Both the position numbers and the translations under genes were made by a program. A stretch of 64,000 bases of DNA from Bacillus sp. T33-2. GTDB lineage: Bacteria > Bacillota > Bacilli > Bacillales > Cytobacillaceae. Of the stretch, positions 26,897-36,629 are shown piece after piece. A model generated the notes under the pieces. It worked only from the letters and a program-made list of their open reading frames with translations. It ran no database searches and was not told the DNA's origin. The stretch lies in NCBI RefSeq assembly GCF_002860205.1, contig NZ_PGVB01000048.1:1-64000 (forward strand), given 5' to 3'. How positions within the stretch are numbered: position 1 is the first letter of the stretch; every line of letters begins with the position of its first letter.

Positions 26897-27814
26897 ATGA
26901 AAAAAGTACAGGTATTAATGTCCACGTATAATGGTGAAAAATATGTCGTTCAGCAAATTCAAAGTCTGCTGGATCAGGACCACAGAAATTTGCAGATTTT
27001 GATTCGCGATGACGGTTCGCGGGATGACACTTTATCTATATTGGAACAGTTCAGCAGGAAGAACAAGAATATAATTTTTATAAAGGGTGCGAATGAAGGG
27101 GTTATTTCAAGCTTTTTTGAATTGGTTTTAAATGCCTCTGAAGATGCAGACTATTATGCTTTTTGCGATCAGGATGATTTTTGGAAGCCTTCAAAAGTTT
27201 CCAGGGCGGTCAAATTACTGGACAAAGAAGACAGTGATGTTCCCCTGCTTTATCTTTCTCGCCTAGATATTGTGGATGAGCAGCTTAGCTTTTTAAAACA
27301 TTCCCAAATTCCGCCACAAGGTATTAGCCTGAAAAACGCCATTATTCAAAACATTGCTACCGGATGTACGATCGTGTTTAATAAAGCAATGCTTACATTG
27401 TTTAAGTCTCATATTCCACAGGTTGAAAAGGTATCGATGCATGATGCTTGGTTTTATTTGTTAGGTACAGCATTTGGAAAAGTTATCTATGATGAGCAAT
27501 CTCACATATTATACAGACAGCATTCATCAAATACCTTAGGGATGGCTGACAATAAATTAAAAAGTGCGGTGGTACGGTATAAAGCCTTTAAGAAACAAGG
27601 ACATTTAAAGCCATTCACCCTTCAAACTGAAGAATTTTACCGTCTATTTAAACCACAACTTAATGGACAACAAAGAAAGTTAATTGAGGATTTTCTAAAT
27701 AACAGAAATTCTTTTTTTAGAAGACTTATGTACGCGGGTTCAACTCCTCTATACAGACAAAATAAGCGTGACACATTGATATTTAAATTATTATATTCCA
27801 TAAATAAATACTGA
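26897..27814 (+). CDS. GT2 glycosyltransferase, rhamnosyltransferase-like
   Basis: Predicted 305-residue cytoplasmic GT2 enzyme. The start MSTYNGEKYV, DDGSRDDT and the metal-binding DYYAFCDQDDFW are typical of rhamnosyltransferases that build O-antigen or wall polysaccharides, as are CTIVFN and MHDAW. The ATG follows ATAGGAG. It has close relatives in the window at 35898-36614 (SDQDDVW). With RmlABCD present, rhamnose transfer is the likeliest activity, but the acceptor is unknown. Confidence 0.87.
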   Translation: MKKVQVLMSTYNGEKYVVQQIQSLLDQDHRNLQILIRDDGSRDDTLSILEQFSRKNKNIIFIKGANEGVISSFFELVLNASEDADYYAFCDQDDFWKPSKVSRAVKLLDKEDSDVPLLYLSRLDIVDEQLSFLKHSQIPPQGISLKNAIIQNIATGCTIVFNKAMLTLFKSHIPQVEKVSMHDAWFYLLGTAFGKVIYDEQSHILYRQHSSNTLGMADNKLKSAVVRYKAFKKQGHLKPFTLQTEEFYRLFKPQLNGQQRKLIEDFLNNRNSFFRRLMYAGSTPLYRQNKRDTLIFKLLYSINKY

Positions 27815-27824
27815 TTGAATAAAA

Positions 27825-27852
27825 AAAGCGCAAGTAACATGCTTGCGCTTTT
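27825..27852. terminator. Bidirectional hairpin terminator
   Basis: AAAGCGCAAG (27825-27834) pairs with CTTGCGCTTT (27842-27851), flanked by an A-run on the left and TTCTT on the right, between convergent GT2 genes. Confidence 0.88.
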
Positions 27853-27900
27853 CTTATGCTTAAACTTATCATTCCGGTACACTACCTAATCTCTAAAGTA

Positions 27901-28791
27901 TTAAATATTACCGGCACCCTTTTTTCCTCTTATAGCATCGATAACCCCTTTGAACATACTCCGGATTTTTTTACCTCGATTTTTTTCAAAGAGAAGGATA
28001 ATAATGAATTCTTTTGCTGTGGCAATAAAATCTTCTTTAATCCATTCCTTTTCAGTTTTAAAATACTTTTTATATGTGAATAACCGATTCCTCGTAATAT
28101 AATACCTTCTAACATAGTTATGGTTTGTCGCCATTACTTGTGAACCCAATAATTTATGTTGTTGAGTGTTTCCTAAATTGTGGATCATAGAGACTTGTGG
28201 CGAAATGAAAATTTTATATCCACGGCTTCTCGCACGCAAACAGAATTCATGATCCAAGAAATCGATGAAATACTCTTCCTCAAAAAGTCCAATTTCTTTG
28301 AATATCTTCTTTTTCACCAAACTCCCCGATGTGATCACTGTTTTTTGTTCTATAAGCAGTCCAGTTTCATTTTGTTGCAATTGATTTTGTTCTATTTTTT
28401 TCTCTATCCAATTTGGCGCTAATATTGCTAAACTTTCCTTGTGTTGAAATCTTTTGTAGGAATCTAACATTTTAGAGAAATATCCATTCTCAACTTTACT
28501 ATCCTGATCAAATGTGGCGATCCACTCGATTTCGTCTAATTCTGGAGAACTGAACAGGTAGAGTATGCCTTGGTTTAATGCATGCCCCAGCCCTTTATTG
28601 TTCGTGTTCATAATAACTGTAATATTCTGTTGGTGTTCCAGTAACTTTAAACGCTCTTGAATGTTTGGCATGGATCCATTATCTATGATAACTAGATGGA
28701 TACATGAATCAGCAATTGACTTTGCATTATCATAAACCTCTGAATCGGGATTGTAAGTAACCATTACCGATGCCACTTTATTTTCTTTCAT
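27901..28791 (-). CDS. GT2 glycosyltransferase, rhamnosyltransferase-like
   Basis: Predicted 296-residue GT2 enzyme. The N-terminus (ASVMVTYNPD), LVIIDNGS, NNKGLGHALNQG and the signature TFDQDSKV, then DFLDHEFCLRARSRG, are characteristic of the RfbF-like rhamnosyltransferase group. I chose the ATG at 28791, preceded by GAAAGGAATT; the longer frame to 28914 would overlap the flippase gene by more than 100 bp. It follows the flippase gene by 14 bp in a two-gene minus-strand operon. Confidence 0.88.
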   Translation of the reverse strand: MKENKVASVMVTYNPDSEVYDNAKSIADSCIHLVIIDNGSMPNIQERLKLLEHQQNITVIMNTNNKGLGHALNQGILYLFSSPELDEIEWIATFDQDSKVENGYFSKMLDSYKRFQHKESLAILAPNWIEKKIEQNQLQQNETGLLIEQKTVITSGSLVKKKIFKEIGLFEEEYFIDFLDHEFCLRARSRGYKIFISPQVSMIHNLGNTQQHKLLGSQVMATNHNYVRRYYITRNRLFTYKKYFKTEKEWIKEDFIATAKEFIIILLFEKNRGKKIRSMFKGVIDAIRGKKGAGNI

Positions 28792-28805
28792 GAACAAAAT
28801 TCCTT

Positions 28806-30077
28806 TCAATTCTGTGTGGTTTTTCTTTTCCAACTCCAAACGTGTATTCCTTTCTTCCAGAGGAAAATAGCCATCAGGAGTGTAGCGAAGGCTTCTGTCA
28901 AGAGGGCGTTCCATGCAGTTCCGTATTCATTAAATGTGGGTATAAGCAGGAACATTAATATAACACTTAAAGCGCTTGCAGCTATATAAATTCTGGACAG
29001 TTGTCTTTTATAATCGAAATTAATCATGGTCAAGATACCAAAAACATTAGCCCAGCCTAAGATTAACGGCAAACCGGCTAATATTTGAAGGAGTGGTATA
29101 GTGTCTTTGTATTTAGCGCCCAAAGCAATATCCACGATATCATCTGCGAATATTCCAACCAACATTGATAAGGCGCCCATAGTAATGGTAATCGAAATAA
29201 ATATTTTATTAATAATGCTTAACGTTTTCTCTCGGGACTCTTGAAGGGCTTTACTTAAAAAGGGGTAAACAGTTTGGATCAAAGGTGCAATGACACTTGA
29301 AAGGGCCTTTATGACTCTTTCTGCACTTGAGTAGTATCCAACCACCGTGTTACTTGCAAAAAAACCTAGTATAAATGTATTACTTGTTGTATAAAGGCTT
29401 GTTACAATATTGGATACAAAAATGTCCCAGCCACCTTTTAACTGGTATATGATATCGCTTTTAGATGGTTTCACTATATTGATTTTATAACGGAACATTA
29501 CTAGATACAAACCGATTACACCGATAGTGATATAACCTAATGAGTTAAGAATTGGTACATACAAGAACTGTGATTTATTATTTACAAATACAAAAATCCC
29601 TATTGTGAAAATCACCTTGGATACCATGTTTAATACAGAAATCACTTTCATATGTTCTATGCCTTGGAAAAACCATACTGGAAACAATACATTCCCTACT
29701 ACCATTCCAAAAGTTAGAAAATAAATCAGGCTTTCATGCTGAAATTTTGGAATCAACCAGGTTAAACAAATCAATATAATTAAACTAATGCTTAATAAAA
29801 GAATCCTTACTAACATCACTGTAGAGAAAATGACAGACAGTTGCTTTTTATTGTCACGGTGTAAGGCGACGTCTTTTGTAGCGACCAGGTTAAAACCATA
29901 ATCGGTAAAAAGAATGAAGTATTGAATCAATGCTTGAGCAAAGCTAATCAATCCGAACTTGCCAGGCCCCAGAACCTGCAACAAATATGGGAGGGTTATT
30001 AAAGGCAGGACGAAATTTAATCCTTGCATGCTCGCCAATGAAAGAAAATTTGTAATTAACCTTTTTTTTGTAGACAT
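28806..30077 (-). CDS. Wzx-type oligosaccharide flippase
   Basis: Predicted 423-residue protein with about twelve membrane helices, of the MATE/MVF polysaccharide exporter group. The N-terminal FLSLASMQGLNFVLPLITLPYLLQVLG and GLISFAQALIQYF segments are typical of RfbX/Wzx proteins. It would flip undecaprenyl-linked repeat units outward. In pneumococcus the flippase TacF needs choline-decorated units, so this could be the functional counterpart here, which is a guess. It precedes a GT2 gene by 14 bp; the Wzy-like polymerase is at 45605. Confidence 0.9.
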   Translation of the reverse strand: MSTKKRLITNFLSLASMQGLNFVLPLITLPYLLQVLGPGKFGLISFAQALIQYFILFTDYGFNLVATKDVALHRDNKKQLSVIFSTVMLVRILLLSISLIILICLTWLIPKFQHESLIYFLTFGMVVGNVLFPVWFFQGIEHMKVISVLNMVSKVIFTIGIFVFVNNKSQFLYVPILNSLGYITIGVIGLYLVMFRYKINIVKPSKSDIIYQLKGGWDIFVSNIVTSLYTTSNTFILGFFASNTVVGYYSSAERVIKALSSVIAPLIQTVYPFLSKALQESREKTLSIINKIFISITITMGALSMLVGIFADDIVDIALGAKYKDTIPLLQILAGLPLILGWANVFGILTMINFDYKRQLSRIYIAASALSVILMFLLIPTFNEYGTAWNALLTEAFATLLMAIFLWKKGIHVWSWKRKTTQN

Positions 30078-30589
30078 CAGTTCAGATACTCCTTGTTAGG
30101 CATTGACTGTTACTAGCGGTTGTGTGGGAACAGTGACTATGCCTTGAGATTATCGCGCATTAAATCATTTAATTATAAAATACATAATCGCACATATCAA
30201 AATAAAAATGTTTATTACAGTAATTTGGTGCTGGTACGTCTGGTGCAACCATATATGAAATTAGCTCAATAAACGGGCTATGATGTTATGAAAACTTCGG
30301 AAAAACTCTTTTAGCCAGCAACTGTCTGCCTTTGTATCGCTATATTATCAAGGTTATATATCATAAACTAGTAATTTTTCCCTTTTAATTTACAGGTATA
30401 AAAAAAGCTTGATACACGTGGGTTTTCAGAAATTTAGTATTCAACGAAAAATGTCGATACATAAGAGATTTAGTTATAAATACTCAGTAATTTTTGTCAA
30501 ATTATATGTTATTATGCTATCAAGATACAAAATATGTATCTTAAAAAACAGAGAAATGATAGTTTACTTAGGAGGGGAAATTAACTGTT
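30078..30589. other. 512-bp spacer with one promoter
   Basis: It separates the divergent flippase and PA14 autolysin genes. Apart from the promoter at 30494-30523 I see no gene or structured element. Confidence 0.5.
30494..30523 (+). promoter_or_regulatory. Candidate SigA promoter with extended -10
   Basis: TTGTCA (30494-30499), 18-nt spacer, then TGC-TATCAA (-10 at 30518-30523), 67 bp before the PA14 autolysin start. Confidence 0.5.
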
Positions 30590-33500
30590 TTGAACCACAA
30601 CTTAATATGGCGATACGGAGTTGGAATTTTGGCGGCAATTTCTGTGGCCGGATTTTCACTAGGAGCAGGAAATTCGGTAAAAGCAGAGAGTGTTTACTAT
30701 CCGGACGCAGGAAAGCCTGTTCATTATAATTGGGGATGGGGCAGTCCAGGCAATGGAGTGCCGGCAGATAACTTCACAGCAACTTTTGATCAGTCTGGTA
30801 ATTATTCAAGCGGAGATTACTTTATCCAAACTTTTGCTGATGATGGGGTTAAAGTAGAAGCTGACGGACACATGCTGATTAACCGTTGGAGTGATTATAC
30901 TGGCCAGCCTGAACGGGCTCTATGGCTGGGAGTAAATGGTGGTCCTCATACTGTTAAGACCCATTATTTAGAGAAAGTCGCTAATGCGGCTGTATTTTCA
31001 GACATAGTTCCGTTTGATTCTTGGCTGGCATATTACTATCCCAATGAGTCGTTGGCTGGTGTGCCGGCGACAGCAAAAGTGATTTCTCCTTCAGGTGACT
31101 TTAAGAATCTTTATGAAGACTTCGGAGGCGCAGCACCGGCAGACGGTATTCCTGCCGATCACTTTTCAGCAAAATATGTCAGTGCCAAAAGAATACCTGC
31201 GGGTGAATATATTTTACGCGCTAAAGCAGACGACGGGATCCGTGTTTATGTCGATGGAAAGCTCCAAATCGATCGATGGACCAGCAGCGCTTTTCGTGAG
31301 GATTCAATTAAGATCAATATCGCTGACCGTGCTGATGCAAAAACGGGGGAAAAGGATATCCACTGGATCGAAGTGGAATATTTTGATTCTGTGGCTGCCG
31401 GCAAGGTGGAGTTTTTCCTTGAGCAGTTTTCAAAGGCAACGGAGAATGCCTGGGTCGGAGAGGTATTCCCGAGCAAGGACCTGCAAGGTACCCCAGTGAT
31501 CATTGGCGGCAATAACGGCATTAACCCGATCTCCAACATTGATTTTGACTGGGGCTGGGGAAATGGTTCGCCACATCCAGCCATTCCGGGTGATGGCTTC
31601 TCGGCAAGGTTTACTAAAAGAGTTAACTTGGAGGCCGGTTCCTATATCTTCAATGCTAATGCAGACGATGGAGTTCGTGTAAAACTGGACGGCCAAACTA
31701 TTATTAATGCATGGCCAAACACCAAGTTTACTGAACAAAAGAAAGTTATTAACGTAACGGGTGGCACTCATACCATTGAGGTAGAGTACCTTGAAGATGT
31801 TGCCTTAGCAAAGCTTTCATTTAACTTCCACCGCTTGTCGGAGCTTCCAGTAGTATATGCAAAACAAATACGTAATAACTGGGGCTGGGGAAGCCCGGGA
31901 AACGGGATTTCTGGTGATTATTTCACGGCGGTTTTTGATCAGTCCGGCAGCTATCCGGCGGGAGATTATTTTCTTCAGACATTTGCTGATGACGGAGTCA
32001 AAGTAGAAGTAGATGGACAATGGCCGATTAACCGTTGGGGCGATTATACAGGCAAGGTTGACCGGGCTTTATTGCTAGGCATGAATGGTGGACAACACAC
32101 GATTAAAACCCACTATCTTGAAAACGTTGCGAACGCAGCCATCTTCTCAGAGATGGTTCCGCTTGGTTCCTGGCTGGCATATTATTATACAAACCCAGCA
32201 ACCACTGGCATGCCTGCTACAGGAACGGTGATTCCTTCAACAGGTGATGTTTTGAGCTTTAGTCAAGATTTTGGTGGGGGTTCCCCTGCGCCTGGGATGG
32301 CATCTGATAATTTTTCAGCGAAATATACCACCGCCAAGCGAATTCCGGCGGGTGATTATATTTTACGAGCTAATGCAGACGATGGCGTCCGTGTTTATGT
32401 CGATGGAAAGCTCCAAATTGATCGCTGGACAAGCAGCGCTTTTCGCGAGGATTCAATTAAGATCAATATCGCAGACCGCGCCGATGCAAAGACAGGGGAA
32501 AAGGATATCCACTGGATCGAAGTGGAATATTTTGATTCTGTAGATGCTGGAAAGGTGGAATTTTCCCTTGAGAAGTTTTCAAAGGCAACGGAGAATGCCT
32601 GGGTCGGAGAGGTCTTCCCGAACAAGGACCTGCAAGGTACACCAATCGTCATTGGCGGCAATAACGCCCTTAACCCGATCTCCAGCATAGACTATGACTG
32701 GGGAACTGGCTCGCCCCATCCGTCCATTGCGGGTGATGGCTTCTCGGCAAGGTTTACAAAACGAGTAAACCTAGAAGCCGGCTCCTATATCTTCAATGCT
32801 AATGCAGATGATGGAGTACGTGTAAAACTGGACGGCCAGACTATTATTAATGCATGGCCAAATATAAAGTTTGCGAAGCAAAAGAAAATTCTAAATGTAA
32901 CGGGTGGCAATCATATCATTGAGGTAGAGTACTTCGAAGATGTAGCGTCAGCGAAGCTCTCATTCAACGTCCTGCCCTTTTCGCAGCTCCCGGTAGTATA
33001 TGCAAAACAAGTACGTAACAATTGGGGGTTGGGAAGCCCTGGAGACGGGATTCCTGGTGATTATTTCACTGCGGTTTTTGATCAATCCGGCATCTATCCC
33101 GCTGGAGATTATTTTCTTCAGACATTTGCTGATGACGGAGTCAAAGTCGAAGTGGATGGACAGTGGCCGGTAAACCGTTGGGGCGATTATACAGGCCAGG
33201 TTGACCGGGCACTATTGCTGGGTATGACTGGTGGACAACACACGATTAAAACCCACTATCTTGAAAATGTTGCGAACGCAGCCATCTTCTCAGAGATGGT
33301 GCCGCTTGGTTCCTGGCTGGCATATTATTATACTAATCCAACATTGTCTGGCATGCCTGCTACGGGAACGGTGATCCCCTCAGCAGGTGATGTATTGAGT
33401 CTTTCTCAGGATTTCGGAGCAGGTTCCCCTGCGCCCGGCATGGCAGCTGATAATTTTTCAGCCAAATATACTACTGCCAAGCGTATTCCGGCGGGCGAGT

Positions 33501-35791
33501 ATATTTTTAGGGCTAAGGCGGATGATGGCATCCGGGTTTATGTGGATGGCCAACTTGCTGTCAACCAATGGACAGAAGGTGCATACCGGGAAGGTGCTGT
33601 TAAAATTAATATTTCTGACCGTGCCGATGCTAAAACAGGGGAAAAAGATATCCACTGGATCGAAGTGGAATACTTTGATTCTGTAGCTGCTGGCAAGGTG
33701 GAATTTAGCCTTGAGCAGTTTTCAAAGGCAACGGAGAATGCCTGGGTCGGAGAGGTCTTCCCGAACAAGAACCTGCAAGGTACTCCATTTATCATTGGCG
33801 GCAATAACGCCCTTCACCCAATTTCCAATATAGATTTTGACTGGGGTTGGGAAAATAGTTCTCCATATCCTTCTGTGGGAACTGATAACTTCTCCATGAG
33901 ATTTACCAAAAAAGTAAATCTTGATACGGGGACATACTTGTTTGTTCTTAATGCAGATGATGGTGTACGCGTTTTATTAGACAATCAATTGATCATCAAT
34001 CATTGGCCAAATGCAGGTTTAAATGAAAAACGCCAGGACGTCTATATAAATGGCGGAAATCACACCATAACAGTGGAATACTATGAGGACGTAGGGAATG
34101 CTCATTTATTAATTGACATAAAGAAATTAAGTCCTAATAGGGTTTTCTACCAACAAAATCACAATGTTCAATATAACTGGGGATCAGGAGGCCCCTCGTC
34201 TTATCCTGTAGATGGATTTGAAGCTGTCTTTGATCAGTCAGGCGTTTATGCAGCAGGAGACTATTTCCTTCAAACCTTTGCAGATGACGGTATTAAAGTT
34301 GATGTCGATGGAAAAGAATTAATAAACCGTTGGACAGACTATACTGGTAAGGCGGACCGGGCGTTATGGATCGGTGCCAATGCCGGTAAACATTCTGTTC
34401 TAACACATTATTATGATAATGTCAGTACAGCAGCAGTCTTTTCTCATGTGTTACCTTTCGATACATGGCTGGCATATTATTTTCCAAATGAAACGCTGTC
34501 CGGTATGCCAGCAGTGGCTAAAATGCACGCTCCTGCAGGTCCATTGAAGAGCCTGTATGAGGATCTTCAGGATGTAAGCCCTGCGCCTGGGGTTGATAAA
34601 GATCATTTCTCGGTTCGTTATACTACCGCTAAACGAATTACAGCAGGTAGTTATCTGTTTAGAACAAAAGCAGATGACGGTGTAAGGGTTTATGTAGATG
34701 GAAAGCTCGTATTAGATCGATGGACAAGCAGTGCTTTAAGGGAAGATACCGCTACAGTTCAAATCTCGAATAGAGCAGATGCAGCATCGGGGGAGCAAGA
34801 TATTCACTGGATTGATGTTGAATATTTTGATGATGTGAATATTGGTAAAGTTGAATTTTCTATTGAACCATTAATTGGTCCAGTTTATCAAACAACAAAT
34901 TATCATTTTAGTCTTACTCAAATGGTAGATACTCAAATGACTACTTTACCGCAAACGGACTTGCATACAAAGTACCTGAGGGAAGATGCACTCACAAGAG
35001 ACGCTAAAGGTAATTGGGTCGTTAATGGCTCAGGGTGGAATGTAAGAGGGGGTCCAGGCACAAATTATCCTGTGGTTGGTACTATCAATAATGGTACCCC
35101 AGTTCGGATTCTAAAAACCATAAATGTTGATGGACAGCCGACATGGTATCAGGTTTCAGCATGGATGAATGCGTTGAGAGGCGACGTTGAGTACTACGTC
35201 AATCCCGGCAATTTCTCCAAGGGATCAACCGAGTATTTTCAATTCCTGAAATTATCGGAGAGTGCAGGTCTTAATGTAAACGAAGTAAATGATAGGATTC
35301 TAAATGGTAAAGGTATACTTCAAGGTAAAGCAAGTTCCTTTATAGAGGCCGGAACCAGGCTTGGAATTAATGAAGTATATTTAATAAGCCATGCTCTGTT
35401 GGAGACAGGTAATGGTACATCAAATTTAGCAACCGGTGTAGTAGTTTCACAGTTGGATGGTCAAGCAGTGGAACCAAAAACAGTTTATAATATGTATGGT
35501 ATCAATGCTAAAGATTCATGCCCATTGCAGTGCGGTTCAGAATATGCATATAAAATGGGATGGACCAGTCCGGAACGGGCAATTGTTGGCGGCGCTGAGT
35601 TTATAGCAGGCGGATATATACACAATGGCCAAGATAATTTATATAAAATGAGATGGAATCCGGGCAGACCTGGGACGCACCAGTACGCCAGTGATATAGG
35701 CTGGGCTACAAAGCAAGTAAATCGTATCAAAAATTTATATGATTTACTTAGCAACTATACCTTGGTTTTTGATGAGCCAAAATTTCAGTAA
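30590..35791 (+). CDS. Giant secreted glucosaminidase with eleven PA14 domains
   Basis: Predicted 1733-residue exported enzyme. A signal peptide (about 1-32) is followed by eleven PA14-like units, each marked by an ADDGV/I-(K/R)V-x-(V/L/A)DG core (FADDGVKVEADG, KADDGIRVYVDG, NADDGVRVKLDG). Three types alternate A-B-C, A-B-C, A-B-C, A-B with a period of about 382 residues. After about residue 1430 come an SH3b-like domain (WNVRGGPG) and a C-terminal GH73/LytD-type domain with HALLETGNG and YKMRWNP and the DSCPLQCG cysteine pair. It shares its catalytic end with the two repeat autolysins but swaps choline-type repeats for PA14, which binds glycans in other proteins. The TTG start follows TTAGGAGGGGAAA. 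The super-repeats are nearly identical at DNA level. Confidence 0.93.
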   Translation: MNHNLIWRYGVGILAAISVAGFSLGAGNSVKAESVYYPDAGKPVHYNWGWGSPGNGVPADNFTATFDQSGNYSSGDYFIQTFADDGVKVEADGHMLINRWSDYTGQPERALWLGVNGGPHTVKTHYLEKVANAAVFSDIVPFDSWLAYYYPNESLAGVPATAKVISPSGDFKNLYEDFGGAAPADGIPADHFSAKYVSAKRIPAGEYILRAKADDGIRVYVDGKLQIDRWTSSAFREDSIKINIADRADAKTGEKDIHWIEVEYFDSVAAGKVEFFLEQFSKATENAWVGEVFPSKDLQGTPVIIGGNNGINPISNIDFDWGWGNGSPHPAIPGDGFSARFTKRVNLEAGSYIFNANADDGVRVKLDGQTIINAWPNTKFTEQKKVINVTGGTHTIEVEYLEDVALAKLSFNFHRLSELPVVYAKQIRNNWGWGSPGNGISGDYFTAVFDQSGSYPAGDYFLQTFADDGVKVEVDGQWPINRWGDYTGKVDRALLLGMNGGQHTIKTHYLENVANAAIFSEMVPLGSWLAYYYTNPATTGMPATGTVIPSTGDVLSFSQDFGGGSPAPGMASDNFSAKYTTAKRIPAGDYILRANADDGVRVYVDGKLQIDRWTSSAFREDSIKINIADRADAKTGEKDIHWIEVEYFDSVDAGKVEFSLEKFSKATENAWVGEVFPNKDLQGTPIVIGGNNALNPISSIDYDWGTGSPHPSIAGDGFSARFTKRVNLEAGSYIFNANADDGVRVKLDGQTIINAWPNIKFAKQKKILNVTGGNHIIEVEYFEDVASAKLSFNVLPFSQLPVVYAKQVRNNWGLGSPGDGIPGDYFTAVFDQSGIYPAGDYFLQTFADDGVKVEVDGQWPVNRWGDYTGQVDRALLLGMTGGQHTIKTHYLENVANAAIFSEMVPLGSWLAYYYTNPTLSGMPATGTVIPSAGDVLSLSQDFGAGSPAPGMAADNFSAKYTTAKRIPAGEYIFRAKADDGIRVYVDGQLAVNQWTEGAYREGAVKINISDRADAKTGEKDIHWIEVEYFDSVAAGKVEFSLEQFSKATENAWVGEVFPNKNLQGTPFIIGGNNALHPISNIDFDWGWENSSPYPSVGTDNFSMRFTKKVNLDTGTYLFVLNADDGVRVLLDNQLIINHWPNAGLNEKRQDVYINGGNHTITVEYYEDVGNAHLLIDIKKLSPNRVFYQQNHNVQYNWGSGGPSSYPVDGFEAVFDQSGVYAAGDYFLQTFADDGIKVDVDGKELINRWTDYTGKADRALWIGANAGKHSVLTHYYDNVSTAAVFSHVLPFDTWLAYYFPNETLSGMPAVAKMHAPAGPLKSLYEDLQDVSPAPGVDKDHFSVRYTTAKRITAGSYLFRTKADDGVRVYVDGKLVLDRWTSSALREDTATVQISNRADAASGEQDIHWIDVEYFDDVNIGKVEFSIEPLIGPVYQTTNYHFSLTQMVDTQMTTLPQTDLHTKYLREDALTRDAKGNWVVNGSGWNVRGGPGTNYPVVGTINNGTPVRILKTINVDGQPTWYQVSAWMNALRGDVEYYVNPGNFSKGSTEYFQFLKLSESAGLNVNEVNDRILNGKGILQGKASSFIEAGTRLGINEVYLISHALLETGNGTSNLATGVVVSQLDGQAVEPKTVYNMYGINAKDSCPLQCGSEYAYKMGWTSPERAIVGGAEFIAGGYIHNGQDNLYKMRWNPGRPGTHQYASDIGWATKQVNRIKNLYDLLSNYTLVFDEPKFQ
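31431..33760 (+). repeat. About 1.15-kb near-identical super-repeats within the PA14 gene
   Basis: The string CAAAGGCAACGGAGAATGCC begins at 31431, 32580 and 33723, periods of 1149 and 1143 bp, and long flanking stretches are almost identical (for example 31255-31440 against 32400-32590). The coordinates span the three marker sites; the repeated region itself runs from about 30700 to 34900. Such repeats can recombine and can collapse in assembly. Confidence 0.92.
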
Positions 35792-35799
35792 GAACTGAA

Positions 35800-35826
35800 G
35801 AGTCTCCTTTTTGGAGGCTCTTTTTT
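35800..35826 (+). terminator. Rho-independent terminator of the PA14 autolysin gene
   Basis: GAGTCTCC / GGAGGCTC stem (one GU pair) with a TTTTT loop followed by six T, 9 bp past the stop codon. Confidence 0.88.
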
Positions 35827-35844
35827 CCACTCCTGAGACCTAAC

Positions 35845-35886
35845 AAAAAAAGTATGTGTCTTATAAAAAGAACTACATACTTTTTT
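35845..35886 (-). terminator. Terminator of the minus-strand epimerase-GT operon
   Basis: AAAAAAAGTATGT (35845-35857) pairs with ACATACTTTTTT (35875-35886). On the minus strand the hairpin ends in a run of T, 11 bp beyond the last gene of the operon. Confidence 0.75.
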
Positions 35887-35897
35887 GCAACGAGGTA

Positions 35898-36614
35898 CTA
35901 TCTATGTTTTAAAAATGATTTCACAAGTAAGTTTGAAATTTGAAATCTCCAGAGGAATTTTTGTTTCAAAGATGAAGTATTTTCAACGGTGGTGACCGTC
36001 TGACCGTGTCTTCGATAAAAAATCAATTTTTCTGGTATTAGCAACGCAGCGTCATTCATATCAGCGACCAACCCGATCCACATATCATGCATTGGTACTT
36101 TTCTTGGTATTGGCAGAATTTTAGCTTTTAATTCTTTTCTAAAAGACATTGCACAGCCAATATAACTATTTTTTATAATATTTTTAATAACTCCTTTACG
36201 GCTTCCTCTAAATTCATAAAATGAGTCAATTGTTGTGTTGAGTTCATTGTCTACTACAGTTATATCAGACATGATCATTTGGATTTCTGGATTTTGTTTA
36301 TAGTAGGATTTCACCGTTTCAACCTTTTCAGGCTTCCAAACATCATCCTGGTCACTTAAAAAGATAATATCATTTTGAGTATGCTTAATGGCGTTTTCAA
36401 AATTTGAAGTAACCCCTGATTCTTCATTTATAAACAATTTCACCCGAGGATCGACTTTTTTATACTCTTCAATAATTGAAAGTGTCTGGTCAGAAGAATG
36501 ATCGTCAGATATAATCAACTCGTCGTCGCTACTTAATTGAGAGAGAATACTATCTATTTGGGGTTTAAGGTACTTCTCACCATTATAAGTGGCCATCGCT
36601 ACAGAAACCTTCAT
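35898..36614 (-). CDS. GT2 glycosyltransferase, rhamnosyltransferase-like (short)
   Basis: Predicted 238-residue GT2 enzyme: MATYNGEKYL, ISDDHSSDQT, FLSDQDDVWKPEKV and MHDMW are all shared with the enzyme at 26897. It is about 65 residues shorter than that relative, ending soon after the FYRRHGQTV segment. It is third in a minus-strand operon, 15 bp after the preceding gene. Sugar donor presumed dTDP-rhamnose from neighbourhood and motif. Confidence 0.85.
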   Translation of the reverse strand: MKVSVAMATYNGEKYLKPQIDSILSQLSSDDELIISDDHSSDQTLSIIEEYKKVDPRVKLFINEESGVTSNFENAIKHTQNDIIFLSDQDDVWKPEKVETVKSYYKQNPEIQMIMSDITVVDNELNTTIDSFYEFRGSRKGVIKNIIKNSYIGCAMSFRKELKAKILPIPRKVPMHDMWIGLVADMNDAALLIPEKLIFYRRHGQTVTTVENTSSLKQKFLWRFQISNLLVKSFLKHR

Positions 36615-36629
36615 TATCTTCCTCCACTA

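Noticed and set aside
30453-30460. Possible SigD -10 (GTCGATAC) before the PA14 autolysin
   Set aside because: Six of eight matches but no TAAA-like element at 14-16 nt; the SigA-type site at 30494-30523 is better placed.
30409-30729. 106-residue frame overlapping the start of the PA14 autolysin
   Set aside because: It overlaps the promoter and signal-peptide region of a much better supported gene and lacks family features.
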